Positions 1 to 5,557 of a DNA stretch of 11,264 bases are shown here, in pieces (the first letter of the stretch is position 1; every line of letters starts with the position of its first letter). Source of the DNA: Acidobacteriaceae bacterium (GTDB lineage Bacteria; Acidobacteriota; Terriglobia; Terriglobales; Acidobacteriaceae). The notes under the pieces were generated by a model, which ran no database searches, had not been told where the DNA came from, and saw only the letters and a list, made by a program, of their open reading frames with translations. The stretch spans positions 1-11,264 of the forward strand of contig JASHYS010000044.1 of NCBI GenBank assembly GCA_030042915.1. The letters are read 5' to 3'. The translations under genes and the position numbers were made by a program.

Positions 1-12
1 TGCATGAACTTG

Positions 13-18
13 ATTATA
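13..18 (-). promoter_or_regulatory. perfect TATAAT -10 box close to a minus-strand ATG
   Basis: On the minus strand TATAAT occupies 18-13 and is followed after 7 nt by an ATG at 5-3. That places the expected transcription start at or next to the ATG, which would give a leaderless divergent gene running off the left edge. No good -35 hexamer is visible about 17 nt upstream. Only one codon of the supposed gene is in the window, so the call rests on the box alone. Confidence 0.3.
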
Positions 19-44
19 GCCAAGGGGCAGCGGTGCTGCGTTAG

Positions 45-73
45 CCGCAATCAGCGGCGCGAGTGGCACTCGC
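45..73. repeat. two adjacent small inverted repeats
   Basis: Two dyads lie back to back. CCGC/GCGG arms sit at 45-48 and 54-57 around a 5-nt loop. GCGAGT/ACTCGC arms sit at 59-64 and 68-73 around a 3-nt loop. Neither is followed by a T-run, so they do not form a classical intrinsic terminator. They start directly after a TAG (42-44) that closes a short plus-strand frame entering from the left edge, so they could mark the end of an upstream gene. They could equally be chance dyads in GC-rich DNA. Confidence 0.35.
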
Positions 74-127
74 ATGGGCCCGGCGGCGACCAGCCGCAAA
101 AAATCACGAAAATTGCGAAAACTGCGC

Positions 128-156
128 TTGACAGCGAGCTATTTTAGATATATCTT
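128..156 (+). promoter_or_regulatory. sigma70-type promoter of the PadR gene
   Basis: A perfect -35 hexamer TTGACA (128-133) is followed after 17 bp by TATCTT (151-156), which matches the -10 consensus at four of six positions. The predicted start point is near 163, leaving a leader of about 60 nt before the ATG at 226. The -10 box lies inside the first of four AGATATATCT palindromes, so a protein bound there would block the promoter. Confidence 0.55.
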
Positions 157-202
157 GAGATATATCTTGAGATATATCTTGGATGCATCGAAAGATATAT
201 CT
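146..202. promoter_or_regulatory. operator-like array of four AGATATATCT palindromes
   Basis: The perfect 10-bp palindrome AGATATATCT occurs at 146-155, 158-167, 170-179 and 193-202. The first three form a 12-bp tandem repeat (unit AGATATATCTTG, 146-181). The fourth is 23 bp centre to centre from the third. A further palindrome GATGCATC (182-189) lies between copies three and four, close to their midpoint. The array covers the -10 box and early transcribed region of the PadR gene. PadR proteins are dimeric winged-helix repressors that bind AT-rich dyads and often their own promoters, so autoregulation is the natural reading. That this particular PadR binds here is inferred. Confidence 0.7.
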
Positions 203-225
203 AAGAAAACGAAGGAGAAACAACA

Positions 226-810
226 ATGTTTGGATATTGGAAAGAAATGCACAGGGAACACGGCGGGCAATGCGGCAGTGAAGAGCGGCATCGCCATCGC
301 CACGGCGGGTTCGGCCGCTGGGAGGGATTTGAGCACGGATTCGGCGGACGCGAGCGCTTTTTCGACAGCGGTCAACTGCGCCTGGTGATTCTGCAGCTGA
401 TCGCCGAGAAGCCGAGCTATGGCTACGAAATCATGAAGGCCATCGAAGAGCGGCTCTCGGGCGGCTATGCGCCGAGCCCGGGAGTGGTGTACCCCACTCT
501 GACGCTGCTGGAAGAAGAGGGGCTGGCCATGGTTTCGGCCACTGACGGCAACAAGAAGATGTACGCAGCAACCGAGCAAGGCAAGGAGTATCTGAAGGCC
601 AACAGCGTCGCTGTGAAGGCCATCTTTGGACGGATGGAGCAGGCGCGCAGAGTGTTCGGGCGCGGGCGTTCGCCGCAGATCATGCGCGCCATGATGAATC
701 TGCGCTACGCACTGCGGATGCGCGTGGGGCGCGGCGATTTGAACTCCGACCAGGTGAGCAAGATTGCCGAAGCCATTGATGCAGCAGCCCGGGCGATTGA
801 CGAGGCGTAA
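226..810 (+). CDS. PadR-family transcriptional regulator, His-rich (YqjI-like)
   Basis: This is a 194-aa DNA-binding regulator. The PadR winged helix spans about residues 50-125, with the family hallmarks SYGYEIMKAIEE (64-75) and YAPSPGVVYPTLTLLEEEGL (81-100). A helical region of the kind used for dimerisation follows. The first ~45 residues are Gly-, Arg- and His-rich, with H9, H12, C16, H22, H24, H26 and H37 as possible metal ligands. This layout, and the stretch RFFDSGQLRLVIL (44-56), resemble E. coli YqjI, a nickel-responsive PadR repressor of the ferric reductase gene yqjH and of itself. No such reductase gene is visible here. The start is supported by AAGGAG (212-217) 8 nt before the ATG. 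Upstream lies a four-palindrome array over the promoter, suggesting autorepression. The PadR assignment is secure; metal sensing is inferred. Confidence 0.92.
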   Translation: MFGYWKEMHREHGGQCGSEERHRHRHGGFGRWEGFEHGFGGRERFFDSGQLRLVILQLIAEKPSYGYEIMKAIEERLSGGYAPSPGVVYPTLTLLEEEGLAMVSATDGNKKMYAATEQGKEYLKANSVAVKAIFGRMEQARRVFGRGRSPQIMRAMMNLRYALRMRVGRGDLNSDQVSKIAEAIDAAARAIDEA

Positions 811-920
811 GAAGAGCAGCGGGGCTAGCGGAGTTAGCGCGCCTGACGAGGCCCTGCCCCAAAGCAGAGCTCGGATGATCACCCCGCAAGTCATCGGCCA
901 CGAAAGGTATGCAGATTGTG

Positions 921-1145
921 ATGGAGACGATGGAGAAGAGAGCCGAAGCTCGCGAGATGGTAAATCAGGCGGGCGCTGAGGTCCGGCCGGCTAAAGACGA
1001 GCGCGAACCGCTGCAAATGCTGGTGGGCGAACTGCTCGTGGAAAACCAGAGGCTGCGCTTTCGCGTTGCGCAACTGGAGCAGGAGGCGCAACGCGCTGAG
1101 CGGGGGCTGGCCGAAGCGACGAAGTGGGCGGGAATAGCCTTTTAG
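921..1145 (+). CDS. small coiled-coil protein, function unknown
   Basis: This short frame encodes about 74 residues, ending before TAG at 1143-1145. I do not recognise a family. The composition is charged and helical. From roughly 1000 onward there is a heptad-like stretch, ELLVENQRLRFRVAQLEQEA, with regularly spaced Leu/Val, typical of a parallel coiled coil. The chain ends in a Trp-containing tail (WAGIAF). Codon choice (many CTG, GAG, GAA, CGC) looks like real coding DNA in this genome. The start is uncertain: ATG at 909 is too close to GAAAGG (902-907), while GTG 918 or ATG 921 are better spaced and ATG 930 is also possible. It sits between the PadR gene and tyrS on the same strand, with 110 nt and 91 nt gaps. 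It could be a cytoplasmic oligomerisation or scaffold protein, but no function can be assigned. Confidence 0.5.
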   Translation: METMEKRAEAREMVNQAGAEVRPAKDEREPLQMLVGELLVENQRLRFRVAQLEQEAQRAERGLAEATKWAGIAF

Positions 1146-1200
1146 AGCAGCCGGCAGATGATTGGCTACTGGCTGTTTTGGCTGCACGCTGTGAGCTACA

Positions 1201-1226
1201 GGCGCAAAAGCGCCGGAATTTATACT
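1201..1226 (+). promoter_or_regulatory. candidate tyrS promoter: dyad plus TATACT -10 box
   Basis: TATACT (1221-1226) matches the -10 consensus at five of six positions and ends 10 nt before the tyrS ATG (1237). Transcription would start near 1233, giving an almost leaderless mRNA, which fits the lack of a ribosome binding site before tyrS. No clear -35 hexamer is present. Instead the -35 area overlaps a perfect dyad, GGCGC-AAAA-GCGCC (1201-1214), which could be a protein site or an RNA hairpin ending upstream transcripts, although no T-run follows it. Confidence 0.4.
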
Positions 1227-1236
1227 GAAACACAAG

Positions 1237-2478
1237 ATGAACGCATTTTTGCCGGTAGACGAGCAGATGGATCTGCTCGAAAAGGGGGCGGCGGAGATTA
1301 TTCGCGTTTCCGATTTGCGCGAGCGCCTGGAAGAAGGCCGCAAAACGGGACGGCCGCTGCGCGTAAAGGCGGGGTTCGATCCCACCGCGCCCGACCTGCA
1401 CCTGGGGCACACCGTGCTGATGCGCAAGCTGCGGCATTTTCAGCAGCTCGGGCACACGGTGATTTTTCTTATCGGCGACTTCACGTCGCTCATCGGCGAC
1501 CCGTCAGGCCGCAACGTAACGCGCAAGCCGCTCACTCGGGCCGAGATCGACAAAAACGCCGAGACCTACAAGCAGCAGGTATTCCGCATCCTCGACGAGA
1601 AAGCGACCGAAGTGCGCTACAACAGCGAGTGGCTCGGCAAGCTGGGCTACGAAGACACGGTGCGGCTGACGGCGCACTTCACGGTGAGCCAAATGCTGGA
1701 ACGCGACGAGTTTCACAAGCGTTTTCAGGAAGAGCAGCCCATCAGCCTGCACGAGCTACTGTATCCCGTAATGCAGGGGTACGATTCGGTGGCCCTCGAA
1801 TGCGACGTGGAGCTGGGCGGCACCGATCAAAAATTTAATCTGCTATGCGGTCGCGAGCTGCAGCGGCACTACGGGCAGAAACCGCAGATCGTGGTGATGA
1901 CGCCGATTCTCGAGGGGTTGGACGGCGTGCAGAAGATGTCGAAGTCGCTGGGCAATGCCATCGGCATCAACGAGCCGGCCAGCGAAATGTACGGCAAGCT
2001 GATGAGCATCAGCGACGAGCTGATGTGGAAGTATTTTCTGCTGCTGACGGATCTGAGGAAGAGAGAAATTGAGGCGCTGCGGGCCGATGTGGCCGCGGGC
2101 CGCGCACATCCGATGGAAGTGAAGAAACGGCTGGCGCGGACCATTACGGCCGGTTTCCACGGCGAGGCGGCGGCGCTGAGCGCAGACGAAAACTGGGCGA
2201 GGATGTTCCAGCAGAAAGAGACCGCGGAAGATCTCGAGGAGATTGCGGTTGCCTTCGCCGACGTGGCTGGGCCGGATGGCGCGAAGCAGATTCGCCTGCC
2301 GAAACTTCTGGTAGCGATGGGATTGGCGGCGAGCGGCGCGGAAGCCAACCGCAAGATCGGCGAGAAAGCGGTTCGCGTGGATGGAGACGTGATCGACGGC
2401 CTGATGATTCCGGTAGCGCTGCCCGCACGCCTGACGGTGCGGCTGGGCAAGCGAGCCAAGGTCGCGGTGATCGCGTAG
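1237..2478 (+). CDS. tyrS: tyrosyl-tRNA synthetase (TyrZ-like type)
   Basis: This 413-aa class I aminoacyl-tRNA synthetase charges tRNA-Tyr with tyrosine using ATP in the cytoplasm. The Rossmann catalytic domain carries the HIGH signature as HLGH (55-58) and the KMSKS loop as KMSKS (233-237). Between them are IGDPSGRN (86-93), YPVMQGYDS (176-184) and GGTDQKFN (194-201), which shape the tyrosine site. A C-terminal S4 RNA-binding domain follows at about 350-410 (RLPKLLVAMGLAASGAEANR). The true KMSKS, rather than the KFGKS-type loop of E. coli TyrS, together with the KAGFDPTAPDLHLGH stretch, place it in the second bacterial subclass, often named TyrZ. Length is normal and all motifs are intact. 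The ATG start lacks a Shine-Dalgarno sequence but lies just after a TATACT box. The gene converges on the phosphohexomutase gene with a 23-nt gap. Confidence 0.97.
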   Translation: MNAFLPVDEQMDLLEKGAAEIIRVSDLRERLEEGRKTGRPLRVKAGFDPTAPDLHLGHTVLMRKLRHFQQLGHTVIFLIGDFTSLIGDPSGRNVTRKPLTRAEIDKNAETYKQQVFRILDEKATEVRYNSEWLGKLGYEDTVRLTAHFTVSQMLERDEFHKRFQEEQPISLHELLYPVMQGYDSVALECDVELGGTDQKFNLLCGRELQRHYGQKPQIVVMTPILEGLDGVQKMSKSLGNAIGINEPASEMYGKLMSISDELMWKYFLLLTDLRKREIEALRADVAAGRAHPMEVKKRLARTITAGFHGEAAALSADENWARMFQQKETAEDLEEIAVAFADVAGPDGAKQIRLPKLLVAMGLAASGAEANRKIGEKAVRVDGDVIDGLMIPVALPARLTVRLGKRAKVAVIA

Positions 2479-2501
2479 CAGCTTGGGGTCGGGCTCGGCG
2501 G

Positions 2502-3941
2502 CTACGAGTTCCCCAGCGCGAACTTGCTCGCGGAATCAAGCAGCCTAGCGACGGATTCCTTCGAGCACGATTCGGTGTAAATGCGTAGCAGCGGCTCGGT
2601 GCCGCTGGCGCGCAGCAGCAGCCAGGTTTCCGCGGCGTTGGGCTTTTTCTCCGCTTCCGGATTATCGAGATAGAGCTTGACGCCGTCCAGAGTTTCCGTG
2701 CGCAGGACACGCATGCCGGCGAAGACGGGATCGCCGACGGGGAGCGCGCGGGCGCGGACAATGGCGGCATTCTTGACCTCGTCGGGAATGTGCAGATCGA
2801 CGCGACCGTATTGATGCTCGCCGTACTCGGCCTGCAGCGCGGCCACAAGCTGGCCGAGCGTCTTGCCCTCTTCGGCCATCACGTTGGCCAGCAGCAAACA
2901 ATTCAGCAGGCCGTCGCGCTCGGGCAAGTGCCGCTGGAAACCAATGCCGCCCGACTCCTCGCCGCCCATCACGACTTCGCGCTCCAGCATCAGATCGCAG
3001 ATAAATTTGAAGCCGATGCCGTGCTCGATCAGCTCGCGGCCATGTTTTTTCGCGATGCGGTCGAGCATTTTGGTGGTGTTGAAAGCGCGCGTGACTGCGC
3101 CCGGCCAGCTCTTGCGTTCGAGCACCCATTCGAGCAGCACGGAATAAATCTTGTGCGGATCGACGAAGTTGCCGTGCTCGTCAGTGGCGCCCACGCGATC
3201 GGCGTCGCCGTCGGTGCACAGGCCTGCGTCGCAATGGTTCGCGACCACAGCTTCGCCCAGCGCGCGGATGTGCGGCTCAATGGGCTCGGGATTGATGCCG
3301 GGAAAAAGCGGATCGGGATTGGAGCGGATGGGGATGTTGGCCACGCCGATGCGGTTGAAGATGTCGGAAAGAATCGTGCTGCCCGCGCCGTACATAGAAT
3401 CAATGCAGAACTTTTTGCCGGAGCGGGCGATCAGGGCGAGATCCGCGAAGCTCTCGATGGCCCTAAGGTACGAAGGCAAAAAGTCGACCTCGGTAATCTG
3501 CGCAGCCCGCGAGGCGCGCGCCGCAGGCTTGCCGAGATACGACTCGATGGCCGTCATAATGGAGGGTTTGCCCGAGCCACCATACCAGGCCTTGTACTTC
3601 ACGCCGTTCCACTGCGCGGGATTGTGCGACGAGGTGATCATGATGCCGCCCGCGGCGCCGCGCTCGCGCACGCCATAGCTGAGTGCGGGGGTGGGCGTAA
3701 TGGCGTTGGCGAACAGAACCGGGATGCCGGTAGCCGCGGCCACTTCAGCGCACGTGCGGGCGAACGCTTTCGAACCGAAGCGCGTGTCGTACGCGATACA
3801 GAGGCCCTTCTTCGGATCTTCCTGCGCATGGACATAGGCGGCGATGGCTTCGGCGGCAGCATGCACGTTGGCGAAGGTGAAATCGTCGGCGATTACGCCG
3901 CGCCAGCCGTCGGTACCGAATTTCACCACAGAATGAGGCAT
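2502..3941 (-). CDS. phosphoglucomutase/phosphomannomutase family protein
   Basis: This 479-aa alpha-D-phosphohexomutase interconverts hexose 1- and 6-phosphates (glucose and/or mannose) through a phosphoserine enzyme and a bisphosphate intermediate, feeding glycogen, cell-wall and exopolysaccharide sugars. All four active-site loops are present: TSSHNP (103-108, phosphoserine S105), DGDADR (244-249, Mg2+ binding), GGEESGG (326-332, sugar discrimination) and RASGTEP (444-450, phosphate binding). The N-terminus FGTDGWRGVIADDF (8-21) is typical. The frame is open up to 4082, but family alignment begins at MPHSVVKFGTDG, so I place the start at 3941, with GCAGGAG 14 nt upstream. The GTDGWRG opening and EESGG loop argue against GlmM specifically, but glucose versus mannose preference cannot be read from sequence. 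It is divergent from lhgO and convergent with tyrS. Confidence 0.95.
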   Translation of the reverse strand: MPHSVVKFGTDGWRGVIADDFTFANVHAAAEAIAAYVHAQEDPKKGLCIAYDTRFGSKAFARTCAEVAAATGIPVLFANAITPTPALSYGVRERGAAGGIMITSSHNPAQWNGVKYKAWYGGSGKPSIMTAIESYLGKPAARASRAAQITEVDFLPSYLRAIESFADLALIARSGKKFCIDSMYGAGSTILSDIFNRIGVANIPIRSNPDPLFPGINPEPIEPHIRALGEAVVANHCDAGLCTDGDADRVGATDEHGNFVDPHKIYSVLLEWVLERKSWPGAVTRAFNTTKMLDRIAKKHGRELIEHGIGFKFICDLMLEREVVMGGEESGGIGFQRHLPERDGLLNCLLLANVMAEEGKTLGQLVAALQAEYGEHQYGRVDLHIPDEVKNAAIVRARALPVGDPVFAGMRVLRTETLDGVKLYLDNPEAEKKPNAAETWLLLRASGTEPLLRIYTESCSKESVARLLDSASKFALGNS

Positions 3942-3975
3942 GGATGATTTCGCAGCTCCTGCAGAGCAAAGGTCA

Positions 3976-3984
3976 ACGATAACA
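3976..3984 (-). promoter_or_regulatory. candidate extended -10 promoter of the phosphohexomutase gene
   Basis: Read on the minus strand, TGTTATCGT (3984-3976) fits the extended -10 pattern TGnTAnnnT. It would start transcription near 3969 and give a leader of about 28 nt that contains GCAGGAG (3962-3956) before the ATG. No matching -35 hexamer was seen, which extended -10 promoters can do without. The evidence is a short motif only. Confidence 0.3.
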
Positions 3985-4063
3985 GGCGAAGCGTGGAGTG
4001 CGCACGGCGCTGCGGCGCTGCACGCAGGCGTAGGATGGGTAGCGGCGGGACGGTTGGGCAGCA

Positions 4064-5263
4064 TTGCAGACGAAAATCGCAATCATCGGCGGCGGGATTG
4101 TCGGGCTGGCGACGGCTTACCGGCTGCTGGCTCGGCATCCGGACACGCGCGTGCTGCTGCTCGAAAAAGAAGATGGCCCGGGCCGGCACCAGACCGGACA
4201 TAACAGCGGCGTGCTGCATTGCGGGCTCTATTACAAGCCTGGATCGACGAAGGCTCGCCTCGCGGTTGAGGGGCACCGCCGGATGATTGAATTCTGCCAG
4301 GAACACGGCATAGCGCACGAGATTTGCGGCAAGACCGTCGTAGCCACCGAGGCAGAGCAGATTCCGCGCCTTCACGCGTTGTTCGAACGCGGCACAGCCA
4401 ATGGCGTGGAGGGCCTGCAATTGCTCTCGCCCGAGCAGATTCGCGAATACGAGCCCCACGCGCGAGGCGTGGCGGGCATCCGCGTTCCGCAGGAAGGGAT
4501 TGTGGATTTCGCCGCAGTGTGTGCGGTCCTGGTGAGAGAAATCGGCGCGCGCGGCGGCGAGATTCGGTTCCACTCGGAGGTGACGCGGCTCAGCCGGAGC
4601 GCCAACTGGGCGATCGAAACCCGCAGCGGAGCGTACGAAGCGGAATTCGTGATCAACTGCGCGGGCCTCCAATGCGACCGCGTGGCGCGGTTGGCCGGCG
4701 TGCGCGACGGAACCAAGATTGTTCCTTTCCGCGGCGAGTTCTACCTGCTCAAGCCGGAGCAGCGGTTCCTGGTCAAAAACCTGATTTATCCCGTGCCCGA
4801 CCCGACGTTTCCCTTCCTCGGCGTGCATTTCATGCGCCTCATTCGCGGAGGCGTGGAGTGCGGGCCGAACGCGTCGATGGCGCTGGCGCGCGAGGGCTAC
4901 AGGCGCGGCGACTTCTCGCTGCGCGACACAGCAGAGTCGCTCGCCTACCCCGGATTTTGGAGGTTTTTGCTCCGCCATCGCGCCATGTGCTGGGAGGAGT
5001 TGAAGCATCGCTACAGCAAGAAAGTCTTCTGCCGGTCGCTGCAGCGGCTGGTGCCCGAGGTGCAGATGGAAGACCTGATGGAAGGAGGCTGCGGCGTGCG
5101 TGCCCAGGCGCTTTCGCACGATGGCGACTTGCTGCAGGACTTCCAATTTGCGGCTCGCGCGGGCGCGCTGCACATCCTCAATGCGCCCAGCCCGGCGGCC
5201 ACGGCCGCCCTGGCCATTGCCGACGAGATCGTGAATCGGAGCGAGAATGCGATTCGATCGTGA
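4064..5263 (+). CDS. lhgO: L-2-hydroxyglutarate oxidase/dehydrogenase (LhgO family)
   Basis: This 399-aa FAD-dependent enzyme of the DAO fold oxidises L-2-hydroxyglutarate to 2-oxoglutarate. In E. coli, LhgO passes electrons to the membrane quinone pool and acts in lysine/glutarate breakdown or metabolite repair. The FAD-binding GGGIVG (9-14) sits right at the N-terminus. The family stretch HQTGHNSGV (42-50), FRGEFY near 225, LIYPVPDP with PFLGVH near 245-260, GPNA, and the C-terminal NAPSPAAT all match E. coli LhgO (YgaF). The start must be TTG 4064: a stop in frame at 4040-4042 leaves no ATG or GTG before the Rossmann motif. A TAGGAT box at 4031-4036 could be its promoter. The usual E. coli partners (csiD, gabDTP) are absent, so here it stands alone, perhaps as a repair enzyme. 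The related glycerol-3-phosphate dehydrogenases are less similar. Confidence 0.93.
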   Translation: MQTKIAIIGGGIVGLATAYRLLARHPDTRVLLLEKEDGPGRHQTGHNSGVLHCGLYYKPGSTKARLAVEGHRRMIEFCQEHGIAHEICGKTVVATEAEQIPRLHALFERGTANGVEGLQLLSPEQIREYEPHARGVAGIRVPQEGIVDFAAVCAVLVREIGARGGEIRFHSEVTRLSRSANWAIETRSGAYEAEFVINCAGLQCDRVARLAGVRDGTKIVPFRGEFYLLKPEQRFLVKNLIYPVPDPTFPFLGVHFMRLIRGGVECGPNASMALAREGYRRGDFSLRDTAESLAYPGFWRFLLRHRAMCWEELKHRYSKKVFCRSLQRLVPEVQMEDLMEGGCGVRAQALSHDGDLLQDFQFAARAGALHILNAPSPAATAALAIADEIVNRSENAIRS

Positions 5264-5277
5264 GGGGCGCGAGGCGG

Positions 5278-5319
5278 TGTAAACTATGCATTGACCCCAT
5301 CACCGTCCTGCACTAGCGG
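5278..5319 (+). promoter_or_regulatory. candidate promoter elements for tRNA-Pro
   Basis: Two partial promoters overlap here. TGTAAACT (5278-5285) contains a -10-like TAAACT without a -35, with a predicted start near 5292. TTGACC (5291-5296) is a good -35, but the sequence 17 bp downstream, TAGCGG (5314-5319), is a poor -10. Either would give a short tRNA precursor leader. I cannot decide between them. Confidence 0.25.
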
Positions 5320-5336
5320 GCCGGTTGGCGTTCAGT

Positions 5337-5413
5337 CGGGACGTGGCTCAGCCTGGTAGAGCACTCGCTTGGGGTGCGAGGGGTCGGCAGTTCAAATCTG
5401 CCCGTCCCGACCA
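5337..5413 (+). tRNA. tRNA-Pro (anticodon GGG)
   Basis: The sequence folds into a complete cloverleaf. The acceptor stem is CGGGACG (5337-5343) paired with CGTCCCG (5403-5409). The D stem is GCTC/GAGC (5346-5349, 5359-5362) with GG in the loop. The anticodon stem is CTCGC/GCGAG (5364-5368, 5376-5380) around TTGGGGT, which gives anticodon GGG at 5371-5373. The T stem is GGCAG/CTGCC (5386-5390, 5398-5402) around TTCAAAT. A discriminator A (5410) and an encoded CCA (5411-5413) follow. C1 paired with G72 is typical of bacterial proline tRNAs. It reads CCC and CCU codons. No clear terminator follows. Confidence 0.97.
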
Positions 5414-5557
5414 TTTCCACTCTCACTTTCCTAATAAGAGCTTCGCGAAAGCAGGACAGAACTGCCGACCCTGTGCCGGCCGGGTCGCCGCTCCCCCTCG
5501 CCGATTCATCACTGGACGGCTGCCCGCAAGAACCGCGAAGATGAATGCGGGGAACGG

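Noticed and set aside
146..202. Short direct repeats as a possible CRISPR or satellite
   Set aside because: Units are only 12 bp without spacers and each contains a perfect palindrome over a promoter, which fits an operator array.
74..388. Plus-strand frame of 104 codons across the palindrome array
   Set aside because: It encodes repeated RYILRYIL from the array and overlaps the well-supported PadR gene in another frame.
1201..1214. GGCGC-AAAA-GCGCC hairpin as an intrinsic terminator of the upstream gene
   Set aside because: The stem is only 5 bp and no T-run follows. I keep it as a dyad next to the tyrS promoter instead.
2790..3947. Long open frame (385 codons) antisense to the phosphohexomutase gene
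   Set aside because: It is a GC-rich shadow frame. The opposite strand carries all four phosphohexomutase motifs and this frame shows no recognisable domain.
3942..4082. 47-residue N-terminal extension of the phosphohexomutase to 4082
   Set aside because: The extension is Ala/Cys/Pro-rich, overlaps the start of lhgO, and the family N-terminus (FGTDGWRG) begins just after the ATG at 3941, which has an upstream ribosome binding site.
3923..5173. Long open frame (416 codons) antisense to lhgO
   Set aside because: It covers a gene with clear LhgO motifs, has no known domain, and its His/Arg/Ala-rich composition is typical of antisense frames in GC-rich DNA.
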